In this document: one piece after another, positions 43,786-58,700 of the stretch
How positions within the stretch are numbered: the stretch's first letter is position 1
Layout: every line of letters begins with the position of its first letter
DNA from: Archivesica marissinica
Lineage: Eukaryota > Mollusca > Bivalvia > Venerida > Vesicomyidae
DNA: 64,000 nt
Reading direction: 5' to 3'
Assembly (NCBI GenBank): GCA_014843695.1
Contig: JABXNX010000024.1
Coordinates: forward strand, 1-64,000
The notes under the pieces: model-generated
Databases searched by the model: none
The model's input: only the letters and a program-made list of their open reading frames with translations
Told to the model about the DNA's origin: nothing
Made by a program: the position numbers and the translations under genes

Positions 43786-46700
43786 CAGGCTACCTCCATC
43801 AGAAACAATACAGGGAGAAGCTAGACCACCAACCTCCATCAGAAACAATACAGGGAGATGCTAGGCCACCAACCTCCATCAGAAACAATCTGGGGAGACG
43901 CTAGGCCACCAACCTCCATCAGAAACAATCTGGGGGAGAAGCTAGACCACCAACCTCCATCAGAAACAATCTGGGGGAGAAGCTAGGCCACCAACCTCCA
44001 TCAGAAACAATCTGGGGGAGAAGCTAGGCCACCAACCTCCATCAGAAACAATACAGGGAGAAGCTAGGCCACCAACCTCCATCAGAAACAATACAGGGAG
44101 AAGCTAGGCCACCAACCTCCATCAGAAGCAATACAGGGAGAAGCTAGGCCACCAACCTCCATCAGAAACAATCTGGGGAGAAGCTAGGCCACCAACCTCC
44201 ATCAGAAACAATCTGGGGAGAAGCTAGGCCACCAACCTCCATCAGAAACAATAGGGAGAAGCTACCACCAACCCCACAGAAAATACAGGGAGAGGCTAGA
44301 CCACCAACCTCCATCAGAAACAATATGGGGAGAAGCTAGGCAACCAACCTCCATTGGAAACAATACAGGGAGAAGCTAGGCCACCAACCTCCATCAGAAA
44401 CAATACAGGGAGAAGCTAGGCCACCAACCTCCATCAGAAACAATACAGGGAGAAGCTAGGCCACCAACCTCCATCAGAAACAATCTGGGGAAAGCTAGAC
44501 CACCAACCTCCATCAGAAACAATCTGGGAGAAGCTAGGCCACCAACCTCCATCAGAAACAATCTAGGGAGAAACTAGGCCACCAACCTCCATCAGAAACA
44601 ATCTGGGGAGAAGCTAGGCCACCAACCTCCATCAGAAACAATCTGGGGAGAAGCTAGGCCACCAATCCATCAGAAACAATCTGGGGAGAGGCTAGGCCAC
44701 CAACCTCCATCAGAAACAATATGGGGAGAAGCTAGGCCACCAACCTCCATCAGAAACAATCTGCGGGAGAAGCTAGACCACCAACCTCCATCAGAAACAA
44801 TCTGGGGAGAAGTTAGGCCACCAACCTCCATCAGAAACAATCTGGGGAGAAGCTAGGCCACCAACCTCCATCAGAAACAATCTGGGGAGAGGCTAGGCCA
44901 CCAACCTCCATCAAAAACAATCTGGGGAGAGGCTAGGCCACCAACCTCCATCAGAAACAATACAGGGAGAAGCTAGACCACCAACCTCCATCAGAAACAA
45001 TCTGGGGAGAAGCTAGGCCACCAACCTCCATCAGAAACAATCTGGGGAGAAGCTAGGCCACCAACCTCCATCAGAAACAATACAGGGAGAAAATAGGCCA
45101 CCAACCTCCATCAGAAACAATACAGGGAGAAGCTAGGCCACCAACCTCCATCAGAAACAATACAGGGAGAAGCTAGACCACCAACCTCCATCAGAAACAA
45201 TACAGGGAGAAGCTAGGCCACCAACCTCCATCAGAAACAATCTGGGGAGAAGCTAGACCACCAACCTCCATCAGAAACAATACAGGGAGAAGCTAGGCGA
45301 CCAACCTCCATCAGAAACAATACAGGGAGAAGCTAGACCACCAATCTCCATCAGAAACAATACAGGGAGAAGCTAGGCCACCAACCTCCATCAGAAACAA
45401 TCTGGGGAGAAGCTAGGCCACCAACCTCCATCAGAAACAATACAGGGAGAAGCTAGGCCACCAACCTCCATCAGAAACAATACAGGGAGAAGCTAGACCA
45501 CCAACCTCCATCAGAAACAATACAGGGAGAAGCTAGACCACCAACCTCCATCAGAAACAATACAGGGAGATGCTAGGCCACCAACCTCCATCAGAAACAA
45601 TCTGGGGAGACGCTAGGCCACCAACCTCCATCAGAAACAATCTGGGGAGTAGCTAGACCACCAACCTCCATCAGAAACAATCTGGGGAGACGCTAGGCCA
45701 CCAACCTCGATCAGAAACAATCTGGGGGAGAAGCTAGACCACCAACCTCCATCAGAAACACTCTGGGGGAGAAGCTAGGCCACCAACCTCCATCAGAAAC
45801 AATCAGGGGAGAAGCTAGACCACCAACCTCCACCAGAAACAATACAGGGAGAGGCTAGACCACCAACCTCCATCAGAAACAATACAGGGAGAAGCTAGGC
45901 CACCAACCTCCATCAGAAACAATATGGGGAGAAGCTAGGCAACCAACCTCCATCGGAAACAATACAGGGAGAAGCTAGCCACCAACCTCCATCAGAAACA
46001 ATACAGGGAGAAGCTAGGCCACCAATCTCCATCAGAAACAATCTGGGGAGAATCTAGGCCACCAACCTCCATCAGAAACAATACAGGGAGAAGCTAGGCC
46101 ACCAACCTCCATCAGAAACAATCTAGGGAGAAACTAGGCCACCAACCTCCATCAGAAACAATATGGGGAGACGCTAGGCCACCAACCTCCATCAGAAACA
46201 ATCTTGGGAGAGGCTAGGCCACCAACCTCCATCAGAAACAATCTGGGGAGAGCAGATGGGAGAGTAGGCCACCAACCTCCATCAGAAAAACACCACCAAC
46301 CCACAAAACAAAAGCTAGGCCACCAACCTCCATCAGAAACAAAACCCACCAACCTCCATCAGAAACAATCTGGGGAGACGCTAGGCCACCAACCTCCATC
46401 AGAAACAATCTGGGAGAAGCTAGGCCACCAACCTCCATCAGAAACAATATGGGGAGAAGCTAGGCCACCAACCTCCATCAGAAACAATCTGGGGAGAAGC
46501 TAGACCACCAACCTCCATCAGAAACAATCTGGGGAGAAGCTAGGCCACCAACCTCCATCAGAAACAATCTGGGGGAGAAGCTAGGCCACCAACCTCCATC
46601 AGAAACAATCTGGGGAGAGGCTAGGCCACCAACCTCCATCAGAAACAATCTGGGGAGAGGCTAGGCCACCAACCTCCATCAGAAACAATATGGGGAGAAG

Positions 46701-49700
46701 CTAGGCCACCAACCTCCATCAGAAACAATCTGGGGAGAAGCTAGGCCACCAACCTCCATCAGAAACAATACAGGGAGAAGCTAGGCCACCAACCTCCATC
46801 AGAAACAATCTGGGGAGACTAGGCCACCAACCCACAAACAAACACACCACAAAAACAGCTAGGCCACCAACCTCCATCTGAAACAATACAGGGAGACGCT
46901 AGGCCACCAACCTCCATCAGAAACAATACAGGGAGAGGCTAGGCCACCAACCTCAATCAGAAACAATCAGCAGGGAGAAGCTAGGCCACCAACCTCCATC
47001 AGAAACAATACAGGGAGAAGCTAGGCCACCAACCTCCATCAGAAACAATCTAGGGAGAAACTAGGCAACCAACCTCCATCAGAAACAATCTGGGGAGATG
47101 CTAGGCCACCAACCTCCATCAGAAACAATCTGGGGAAAGCTAGGCCACCAACCTCCATCAGAAACAATCTGGGTTGAGGCTAGGCCACCAACCTCCATCA
47201 GAAACAATCTGGGGAGAGGCTAGGCCACCAACCTCCATCAGAAACAATGCAGGGAGAAACTAGGCCACCAATCTCCATCAGAAACAATCTGGGGAGAAGC
47301 TAGGACACCAACCTCCATCAGAAGCAATCTGCGGGAGAAGCTAGACCACCAACCTCCATCAGAAACAATACAGGGAGAAACTAGGCCACCAACCTCCATC
47401 AGAAACAATACAGTGAGAAGCTAGGCCACCAACCTCCATCAGAAACAATCAGAGGAGAAGCTAGACCACCAACCTCCACCAGAAACAATACAGGGAGAGG
47501 CTAGACCACCAACCTCCATCAGAAACAATACAGGGAGAAGCTAGGCCACCAACCTCCATCAGAAACAATCTGGGGAGAAGCTAGGCCACCAACCTCCATC
47601 GGAAACAATACAGGGAGAAGCTAGGCCACCAACCTCCATCAGAAACAATACAGGGAGAAGCTAGACCACCAACCTCCATCAGAAACAATACAGGGAGAAG
47701 CTAGGCCACCAACCTCCATCAGAAACAATACAGGGAGAAGCTAGGCCACCAACCTCCATCAGAAACAATACAGGGAGAACCATCAGAAACAATCGGGGAG
47801 AAGCTAGGCCACCAACCTCCATCAGAAACAATACAGGGAGAAGCTAGACCACCAACCTCCATCAGAAACAATACAGGGAGAAGCTAGACCACCAACCTCC
47901 ATCAGAAACAATACAGGGAGAAGCTAGGCCACCAACCTCCATCAGAAACAATCTGGGGAGAAGCTAGGCCACCAACCTCCATCAGAAACAATCTGGGGAG
48001 AAGCTAGACCACCAACCTCCATCAGAAACAATCTGGGGAGAAGCTAGGCCACCAACCTCCATCAGAAACAATCTGGGAGAAGAAGCTAGGCCACCAACCT
48101 CCATCAGAAACAATCAGGGGAGAAGCTAGACCACCAACTCCACCAGAAACAATACAGGGAGAGCTAGACCACCAACCTCCATCAGAAACAATCAGGGAGA
48201 AGCTAGGCCACCAACCTCCATCAGAAACAATACAGGGAGAAGCTAGGCCACCAACCTCCATCAGAAACAATACAGGGAGAAGCTAGACCACCAACCTCCA
48301 TCCAGAAACAATCGGGAGAAGCTAGGCCACCAACCTCCATCAGAACAATATGGGGAGAAGCTAGGCCACCAACCTCCATCAGAAACAATACAGGAGAAGC
48401 TAGGCCACCAACCTCCATCAGAAACAATACTGGGAGAAGCTAGGCCACCAACCTCCATCAGAAACAATTGGGGAGAAGCTAGGCCACCAACCTCCATCAG
48501 AAACAATCTGGGGGAGAAGCTAGGCCACCAACCTCCATCAGAAACAATCTGGGGAGAGGCTAGGCCACCAACCTCCATCAGAAACAATCTGGGGAGAAGC
48601 TAGGCCACCAACCTCCATCAGAAACAATCTGGGGAGAGGCTAGGCCACCAACCTCCATCAGAAACAATACAGGGAGAAACTAGGCCACCAACCTCCATCA
48701 GAAACAATCTGGGGAGAAGCTAGGCCACCAACCTCCATCAGAAACAATACAGGGAGAAGCTAGGCCACCAACCTCCATCAGAAACAATACAGGGAGAAGC
48801 TAGGCCACCAACCTCCATCAGAAACAATCTGGGGAGNNNNNNNNNNNNNNNNNNNNNNNNNNNNNNNNNNNNNNNNNNNNNNNNNNNNNNNNNNNNNNNN
48901 NNNNNNNNNNNNNNNNNNNNNNNNNNNNNNNNNNNNNNNNNNNNNNNNNNNNNNNNNNNNNNNNNNNNNNNNNNNNNNNNNNNNNNNNNNNNNNNNNNNN
49001 NNNNNNNNNNNNNNNNNNNNNNNNNNNNNNNNNNNNNNNNNNNNNNNNNNNNNNNNNNNNNNNNNNNNNNNNNNNNNNNNNNNNNNNNNNNNNNNNNNNN
49101 NNNNNNNNNNNNNNNNNNNNNNNNNNNNNNNNNNNNNNNNNNNNNNNNNNNNNNNNNNNNNNNNNNNNNNNNNNNNNNNNNNNNNNNNNNNNNNNNNNNN
49201 NNNNNNNNNNNNNNNNNNNNNNNNNNNNNNNNNNNNNNNNNNNNNNNNNNNNNNNNNNNNNNNNNNNNNNNNNNNNNNNNNNNNNNNNNNNNNNNNNNNN
49301 NNNNNNNNNNNNNNNNNNNNNNNNNNNNNNNNNNNNNNNNNNNNNNNNNNNNNNNNNNNNNNNNNNNNNNNNNNNNNNNNNNNNNNNNNNNNNNNNNNNN
49401 NNNNNNNNNNNNNNNNNNNNNNNNNNNNNNNNNNNNNNNNNNNNNNNNNNNNNNNNNNNNNNNNNNNNNNNNNNNNNNNNNNNNNNNNNNNNNNNNNNNN
49501 NNNNNNNNNNNNNNNNNNNNNNNNNNNNNNNNNNNNNNNNNNNNNNNNNNNNNNNNNNNNNNNNNNNNNNNNNNNNNNNNNNNNNNNNNNNNNNNNNNNN
49601 NNNNNNNNNNNNNNNNNNNNNNNNNNNNNNNNNNNNNNNNNNNNNNNNNNNNNNNNNNNNNNNNNNNNNNNNNNNNNNNNNNNNNNNNNNNNNNNNNNNN

Positions 49701-52700
49701 NNNNNNNNNNNNNNNNNNNNNNNNNNNNNNNNNNNNNNNNNNNNNNNNNNNNNNNNNNNNNNNNNNNNNNNNNNNNNNNNNNNNNNNNNNNNNNNNNNNN
49801 NNNNNNNNNNNNNNNNNNNNNNNNNNNNNNNNNNNNGGGAGAAGCTAGGCCACCAACCTCCATCAGAAACAATCTGGGGGAGAAGCTAGGCCACCAACCT
49901 CCATCAGAAACAATCTGGGGAGAGGTTAGGCCACCAACCTCCATCAGAAACAATCTGAGGGAGAAGCTAGGCCACCAACCTCCATCAGAAACAATCTGGG
50001 GAGAAGCTAGGCCACCAACCTCCATCAGAAACAATCTGGGGAGAGGCTAGGCCACCAACCACCATCAGAAACAATACAGGGAGAAACTAGGCCACCAACC
50101 TCCATCAGAAACAATCTGGGGAGACGCTAGGCCACCAACCTCCATCCGAAACAATCTGGGGAGAGGCTATGCTTCCACCTCCATCAGAAACAATCTGGGG
50201 AGAAGCTAGGCCACCAACCTCCATCAGAAGCAATCAGCGGGAGAAGCTAGACCACCAACCTCCATCAGAAACAATCTGGTGAGAAGTTAGGCCACCAACC
50301 TCCATCAGAAACAATACAGGGAGAAACTAGACCACCAACCTCCATCAGAAACAATACAGGGAGAAGCTAGACCACCAACCTCCATCAGAAACAATACAGG
50401 GAGAAGCTAGGCCACCAACCTCCATCAGAAACAATACAGGGAGAAGCTAGACCACCAACATCCATCAGAAACAATACAGGGAGAAGCTAGGCAACCAACC
50501 TCCATCAGAAACAATACAGGGAGAAACTAGGCCACCAATCTCCATCAGAAACAATACAGGGAGAAGCTAGACCACCAACCTCCATCAGAAACAATACAGG
50601 GAGAAGCTAGGCCACCAACCTCCATCAGAAACAATCTGGGGAGAAGCTAGACCACCAACCTCCATCAGAAACAATACAGGGAGAAGCTAGGCCACCAACC
50701 CCCATCAGAAACAATACAGGGAGAAACTAGGCCACCAACCTCGATCAGAAACAATACAGGGAGAAGCTAGACCACCAACCTCCATCAGAAACAATCTGGG
50801 GAGAAGCTAGGCCACCAACCTCCATCAGAAACAATACAGGGAGAAGCTAGGACCAACTTCCATCAGAAACAATACAGGGAGAAGCTAGACCACCAACCTC
50901 CATCAGACACAATACAGGGAGAAGCTAGACCACCAACTTCCATCAGAAACAATACAGGGAAAAGCTAGACCACCAACCTCCATCAGAAACACTACGGGGA
51001 GAAGCTAGGCCACCAACCTCCATCAGAAACAATCTGGAGAGAAGCTAGACCACCAACCTCCATCAGAAACAATACAGGGAGAAGCTAGGCCACCAAACCC
51101 CATCAGAAACAATACAGGGAGAAACTAGGCCACCAACCTCCATCAGAAACAATACAGGGAGAGGCTAGACCACCAACCTCCATCAGAAACAATCTGGGGA
51201 GAAGCTAGGCCACCAACCTCCATCAGAAACAATCTGGGGAGAAGCTAGGCCACCAACCTCCATCAGAAACAATACAGGGAGAAAATAGGCCACCAACCTC
51301 CATCAGAAACAATACAGGGAGAAGCTAGGCCACCAACCTCCATCAGAAACAATACAGGGAGAAGCTAGACCACCAACCTCCATCAGAAACAATACAGGGA
51401 GAAACTAGGCCACCAACCTCCATCAGAAACAATCTGGGGAGAAGCTAGACCACCAACCTCCATCAGAAACAATACAGGGAGAAGCTAGGCCACCAACCTC
51501 CATCAGAAACAATACAGGGAGAAGCTAGGCCACCAACTCCATCAGAAACAATACAGGGAGAAGCTAGGCCACCAACCTCCATCAGAAACAATCTGGGGAG
51601 AAGCTAGGCCACCAACCTCCATCAGAAACAATACAGGGAGAAGCTAGGCCACCAACCTCCATCAGAAACAATACAGGGAGAAGCTAGGCCACCAACCTCC
51701 ATCAGAAACAATATGGGGAGAAGCTAGGCCACCAACCTCCATCAGAAACAATACGGGGAGAAGCTAGGCCACCAACCTCCATCAGAAACAATCTGGGGAG
51801 AAGCTAGGCCACCAACCTCCATCAGAAACAATCTGGGGGAGAAGCTAGGCCACCAACCTCCATCAGAAACAATCTGGGGAGAAGCTAGGCCACCAACCTC
51901 CATCAGAAACAATATGGGGAGAAGCTAGGCCACCAACCTCCATCAGAAACAATCTGGGGAGAGGCTAGGCCACCAACCTCCATCAGAAACAATCTGGGGA
52001 GAAGCTAGGCCACCAACCTCCATCAGAAACAATACAGGGAGAAGCTAGACCACCAACCTCCATCAGAAACAATCTGGGGAGAAGCTAGGCCACCAACCTC
52101 CATCAGAAACAATCTGGGGAGAAGCTAGGCCACCAACCTCCATCAGAAACAATACAGGGAGAAGCTAGGCCACCAACCTCCATCAGAAACAATACAGGGA
52201 GAAGCTAGGCCACCAACCTCCATCAGAAACAATACAGGGAGAAGCTAGACCACCAACCTCCATCAGAAACAATACAGGGAGAAGCTAGGCCACCAACCTC
52301 CATCAGAAACAATCTGGGGAGAAGCTAGACCACCAACCTCCATCAGAAACAATCTGGGGGAGAAGCTAGGCCACCAACCTCCATCAGAAACAATCAGGGG
52401 AGAAGCTAGACCACCAACCTCCACCAGAAACATACAGGGAGAGGCTAGACCACCAACCTCCATCAGAAACATACAGGGAGAAGCTAGGCCACCAACCTCC
52501 ATCAGAAACAATACAGGGAGAAGCTAGGCAACCAACCTCCATCGGAAACAATACAGGGAGAAGCTAGGCCACCAACCTCCATCAGAAACAATACAGGGAG
52601 AAGCTAGGCCACCAACCTCCATCAGAAACAATCTAGGGAGAAACTAGGCCACCAACCTCCATCAGAAACAATATGGGGAGACGCTAGGCCACCAACCTCC

Positions 52701-55700
52701 ATCAGAAACAATCTTGGGAGAGGCTAGGCCACCAACCTCCATCAGAAACAATCTGGGGAGAGGCTAGGCCACCAACCTCCATCAGAAACAATATGGGGAG
52801 AAGCTAGGCCACCAACCTCCATCAGAAACAATCTGGGGGAGAGGCTAGACCACCAACCTCATCAGAAACATCTGGGAGAGGTTAGGCCACCAACCTCCAT
52901 CAGAAAATATGGGGAGACGTAGGCCACCAACCTCCATCAGAAACAATCTGGGGGAGAGGCTAGACCACCAACCTCCATCAGAAACACTCTGGGGGAGAAG
53001 CTAGGCCACCAACCTCCATCAGAAACAATATGGGGGAGAAGCTAGGCCACCAACCTCCATCAGAAACAATCTGGGGAGAGGCTAGGCCACCAACCTCCAT
53101 CAAAAACAATCTGGGGAGAGGCTAGGCCACCAACCTCCATCAGAAACAATCTGGGGAGAAGCTAGGCCACCAACCTCCATCAGAAACAATACAGTGAGAA
53201 GCTAGGTCACCAACCTCCATCAGAAACAATCTGGGGAGAAGCTAGGCCACCAACCTCCATCTGAAACAATACAGGGAGACGCTAGGCCACCAACCTCCAT
53301 CAGAAACTATACAGGGAGAGGCTAGGCCACCAATCTCAATCAGAAACAATCTGGGGAGAAGCTAGGCCACCAACCTCCATCAGAAACAATACAGGGAGAA
53401 GCTAGGCCACCAACCTCCATCAGAAACAATCTAGGGAGAAACTAGGCCACCAACCTCCATCAGAAACAATCTGGGGAGACACTAGGCCACCAACCTCCAT
53501 CAGAAACAATCTGGGGAAAGCTAGGCCACCAACCTCCATCAGAAACAATCTGGGTTGAGGCTAGGCCACCAACCTCCATCAGAAACAATCTGGGGAGAGG
53601 CTAGGCCACAAACCTCCATCAGAAACAATGTGGGGAGAAGCTAGGCCACCAATCTCCATCAGAAACAATCTGGGGAGAGGCTAGGACACCAACCTCCATC
53701 AGAAGCAATACGGGAGAAGCTAGGCCACCAACCTCCATCAGAAACAATATGGGGAGAAGAGCTAGGCCACCAACCTCCATCAGAAGCAATATGCGGGAGA
53801 AGCTAGGCCACCAACCTCCATCAGAAACAATCAGGGAGAAGCTAGGCCACCAACCTCCATCAGAAACAATACAGTGAGAGGCTAGGCCACCAACCTCCAT
53901 CAGAAACAATCAGGGTAGAAGCTAGGCCACCAACCTCCATCAGAAACAATACAGGGAGAAGCTAGGCCACCAACCTCCATCAGAAACAATACAGGGAGAA
54001 GCTAGGCCACCAACCTCCATCAGAAACAATACAGGGAGAAGCTAGGCCACCAACCTCCATCAGAAACAATCAGGGTAGAGGCTAGGCCACCAACCTCCAT
54101 CAGAAACAATTAGGGAGAGGCTAGGCCACCAACCTCCATCAGAAACAATCAGGGAGAAGCTAGGCCACCAACCTCCATCAGAAACAATCTGGGGAGAAGC
54201 TAGGCCACCAACCTCCATCAGAAACAATCTGGGGAGAGGCTAGGCCACCAACCTCCATCAGAAACAATCTGGGGAGAGGCTAGGCCACCAACCTCCATCA
54301 GAAACAATCTGGGGAGAAGCTAGGCCACCAACCTCCATCAGAAACAATACAGGGAGAAGCTAGGCCACCAACCTCCATCAGAAACAATCTGGGGAGAGGC
54401 TAGGCCACCAACCTCCATCAGAAACAATCTGGGGAGAAGCTAGGCCACCAACCTCCATCAGAAACAATCTGGGGAGAGGCTAGGCCACCAACCTCCATCA
54501 GAAACAATACAGGGAGAAACTAGGCCACCAACCTCCATCAGAAACAATCTGGGGAGAAGCTAGGCCACCAACCTCCATCAGAAACAATACAGGGAGAAGC
54601 TAGGCCACCAACCTCCATCAGAAACAATACAGGGAGAAGCTAGGCCACCAACCTCCATCAGAAACAATCTGGGGAGAAGCTAGACCACCAACCTCCATCA
54701 GAAACAATCTGGGGAGAAGCTAGGCCACCAACCTCCATCAGAAACAATATAGGGAGAAACTAGGCCACCAACCTCCATCAGAAGCAATCTGCAGGAGAAG
54801 CTAGACCACCAACCTCCATCAGAAACAATCTGGTGAGAAGTTAGGCCACCAACCTCCATCAGAAACAATCTGGGGAGAACCTAGGCCACCAACCTCCATC
54901 GGAAACAATCTGGGGGAGAAGCTAGGCCACCAACCTCCATCAGAAACAATCTGGGGGAGAAGCTAGGCCACCAACCTCCATCAGAAACAATCTGGGGAGA
55001 GGTTAGGCCACCAACCTCCATCAGAAACAATCTGGGGAGAAGCTAGGCCACCAACCTCCATCAGAAACAATCTGGGGAGAGGCTAGGCCACCAACCACCA
55101 TCAGAAACAATACAGGGAGAAACTAGGCCACCAACCTCCATCAGAAACAATCTGGGGAGACGCTAGGCCACCAACCTCCATCCGAAACAATCTGGGGAGA
55201 GGCTATGCTTCCACCTCCATCAGAAACAATCTGGGGAGAAGCTAGGCCACCAACCTCCATCAGAAGCAATCAGCGGGAGAAGCTAGACCACCAACCTCCA
55301 TCAGAAACAATCTGGTGAGAAGTTAGGCCACCAACCTCCATCAGAAACAATACAGGGAGAAACTAGACCACCAACCTCCATCAGAAACAATACAGGGAGA
55401 AGCTAGACCACCAACCTCCATCAGAAACAATACAGGGAGAAGCTAGGCCACCAACCTCCATCAGAAACAATACAGGGAGAAGCTAGACCACCAACATCCA
55501 TCAGAAACAATACAGGGAGAAGCTAGGCAACCAACCTCCATCAGAAACAATACAGGGAGAAACTAGGCCACCAATCTCCATCAGAAACAATACAGGGAGA
55601 AGCTAGACCACCAACCTCCATCAGAAACAATACAGGGAGAAGCTAGGCCACCAACCTCCATCAGAAACAATCTGGGGAGAAGCTAGACCACCAACCTCCA

Positions 55701-58700
55701 TCAGAAACAATACAGGGAGAAGCTAGGCCACCAACCCCCATCAGAAACAATACAGGGAGAAACTAGGCCACCAACCTCGATCAGAAACAATACAGGGAGA
55801 AGCTAGACCACCAACCACCATCAGAAACAATCTGGGGAGAAGCTAGGCCACCAACTTCCATCAGAAACAATACAGGGAGAAGCTAGACCACCAACCTCCA
55901 TCAGACACAATACAGGGAGAAGCTAGACCACCAACTTCCATCAGAAACAACAGGGAGAAGCTAGACCACCAACCTCCATCAGAAACACTCGGGGAGAAGC
56001 TAGGCCACCAACCTCCATCAGAAACAATCTGGGGAGAAGCTAGGCCACCAACCTCCATCAGAAACAATCAGGGGAGAACTAGGCCACCAACCTCCATCAG
56101 AAACAATACAGGGAGAGGCTAGGCCACCAACCTCCATCAGAACAATCTGGGAGAAGCTAGGCCACCAACCTCCATCAGAAACAATCTGGGGAGAAGCTAG
56201 GCCACCAACCTCCATCAGAAACAATACAGGGAGAAAATAGGCCACCAACCTCCATCAGAAACAATACGGGGAGAAGCTAGGCCACCAACCTCCATCAGAA
56301 ACAATACAGGGAGAAGCTAGGCCACCAACCTCCATCAGAAACAATACAGGGAGAAGCTAGGCCACCAACCTCCATCAGAAACAATCTGGGGAGAAGCTAG
56401 ACCACCAACCTCCATCAGAAACAATCTGTGGAGAAGCTAGGCCACCAACCTCCATCAGAAACAATATAGGGAGAAACTAGGCCACCAACCTCCATCAGAA
56501 GCAATCTGCAGGAGAAGCTAGACCACCAACCTCCATCAGAAACAATCTGGTGAGAAGTTAGGCCACCAACCTCCATCAGAAACAATCTGGGGAGAAGCTA
56601 GGCCACCAACCTCCATCGGAAACAATCTGGGGGAGAAGCTAGGCCACCAACCTCCATCAGAAACAATCTGGGGAGAAGCTAGGCCACCAACCTCCATCAG
56701 AAACAATCTGGGGAGAAGCTAGGCCACCAACCTCCATCAGAAACAATCTGGGGAGAAGCTAGGCCACCAACCTCCATCAGAAACAATCTGGGGAGAGGCT
56801 AGGCCACCAACCTCCATCAAAAACAATCTGGGGAGAGGCTAGGCCACCAACCTCCATCAGAAACAATACGGGGAGAAGCTAGACCACCAACCTCCATCAG
56901 AAACAATCTGGGGAGAAGCTAGGCCACCAACCTCCATCAGAAACAATCTGGGGAGAAGCTAGGCCACCAACCTCCATCAGAAACAATACAGGGAGAAAAT
57001 AGGCCACCAACCTCCATCAGAAACAATACAGGGAGAAGCTAGGCCACCAACCTCCATCAGAAACAATACAGGGAGAAGCTAGGCCACCAATTGTGGGGGT
57101 GGCCTCCATCAAAACAATACAGGGAGAAGCTAGGCCACCAACCTCCATCAGAAACAATACAGGGAGAAGCTAGGCCACCAACCTCCATCAGAAACAATCT
57201 GGGGAGAAGCTAGACCACCAACCTCCATCAGAAACAATCTGGGGAAAGCTAGGCCACCAACCTCCATCAGAAACAATCTGGGGAGAAGCTAGGCCACCAA
57301 CCTCCATCAGAAACAATACAGGGAGAAGCTAGGCGACCAACCTCCATCAGAAACAATACAGGGAGAAGCTAGACCACCAATCTCCATCAGAAACAATACA
57401 GGGAGAAGCTAGGCCACCAACCTCCATCAGAAACAATCTGGGGAGAAGCTAGGCCACCAACCTCCATCAGAAACAATACAGGGAGAAGCTAGGCCACCAA
57501 CCTCCATCAGAAACAATACAGGGAGAAGCTAGACCACCAACCTCCATCAGAAACAATACAGGGAGAAGCTAGACCACCAACCTCCATCAGAAACAATACA
57601 GGGAGATGCTAGGCCACCAACCTCCATCAGAAACAATCTGGGGAGACGCTAGGCCACCAACCTCCATCAGAAACAATCTGGGGAGTAGCTAGACCACCAA
57701 CCTCCATCAGAAACAATCTGGGGAGACGCTAGGCCACCAACCTCGATCAGAAACAATCTGGGGGAGAAGCTAGACCACCAACCTCCATCAGAAACACTCT
57801 GGGGGAGAAGCTAGGCCACCAACCTCCATCAGAAACAATCAGGGGAGAAGCTAGACCACCAACCTCCACCAGAAACAATACAGGGAGAGGCTAGACCACC
57901 AACCTCCATCAGAAACAATACAGGGAGAAGCTAGGCCACCAACCTCCATCAGAAACAATATGGGGAGAAGCTAGGCAACCAACCTCCATCGGAAACAATA
58001 CAGGGAGAAGCTAGCCACCAACCTCCATCAGAAACAATACAGGGAGAAGCTAGGCCACCAATCTCCATCAGAAACAATCTGGGGAGAATCTAGGCCACCA
58101 ACCTCCATCAGAAACAATACAGGGAGAAGCTAGGCCACCAACCTCCATCAGAAACAATCTAGGGAGAAACTAGGCCACCAACCTCCATCAGAAACAATAT
58201 GGGGAGACGCTAGGCCACCAACCTCCATCAGAAACAATCTTGGGAGAGGCTAGGCCACCAACCTCCATCAGAAACAATCTGGGGAGAGGCTAGGCCACCA
58301 ACCTCCATCAGAAACAATATGGGGAGACGATAGGCCACCAACCTCCATCAGAAACAATCTGGGGAGAAGCTAGGCCACCAACCTCCATCAGAAACAATCG
58401 GGGAGAAGCTAGCCACCAACCTCCATCAGAAACAATCTGGGGAGAAGCTAGGCCACCAACCTCCATCAGAAACAATATGGGGAGAAGCTAGGCCACCAAC
58501 CTCCATCAGAAACAATCTGGGGACACGGGAGAAGCTAGCCACCAACCTCCATCAGAAACAATCTGGGGAGAAGCTAGGCCACCAACCTCCATCAGAAACA
58601 ATACAGGGAGAAGCTAGGCCACCAACCTCCATCAGAAACAATCTGGGGAGAAGCTAGGCCACCAACCTCCATCAGAAACAATCTGGGGAGAAGCTAGGCC

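Noticed and set aside
46152..56248. Gly/Trp-rich minus-strand frames in the 40-bp satellite
   Set aside because: A 40-bp period cycles through all frames, one of which has a stop; open stretches depend on 41-bp unit variants.
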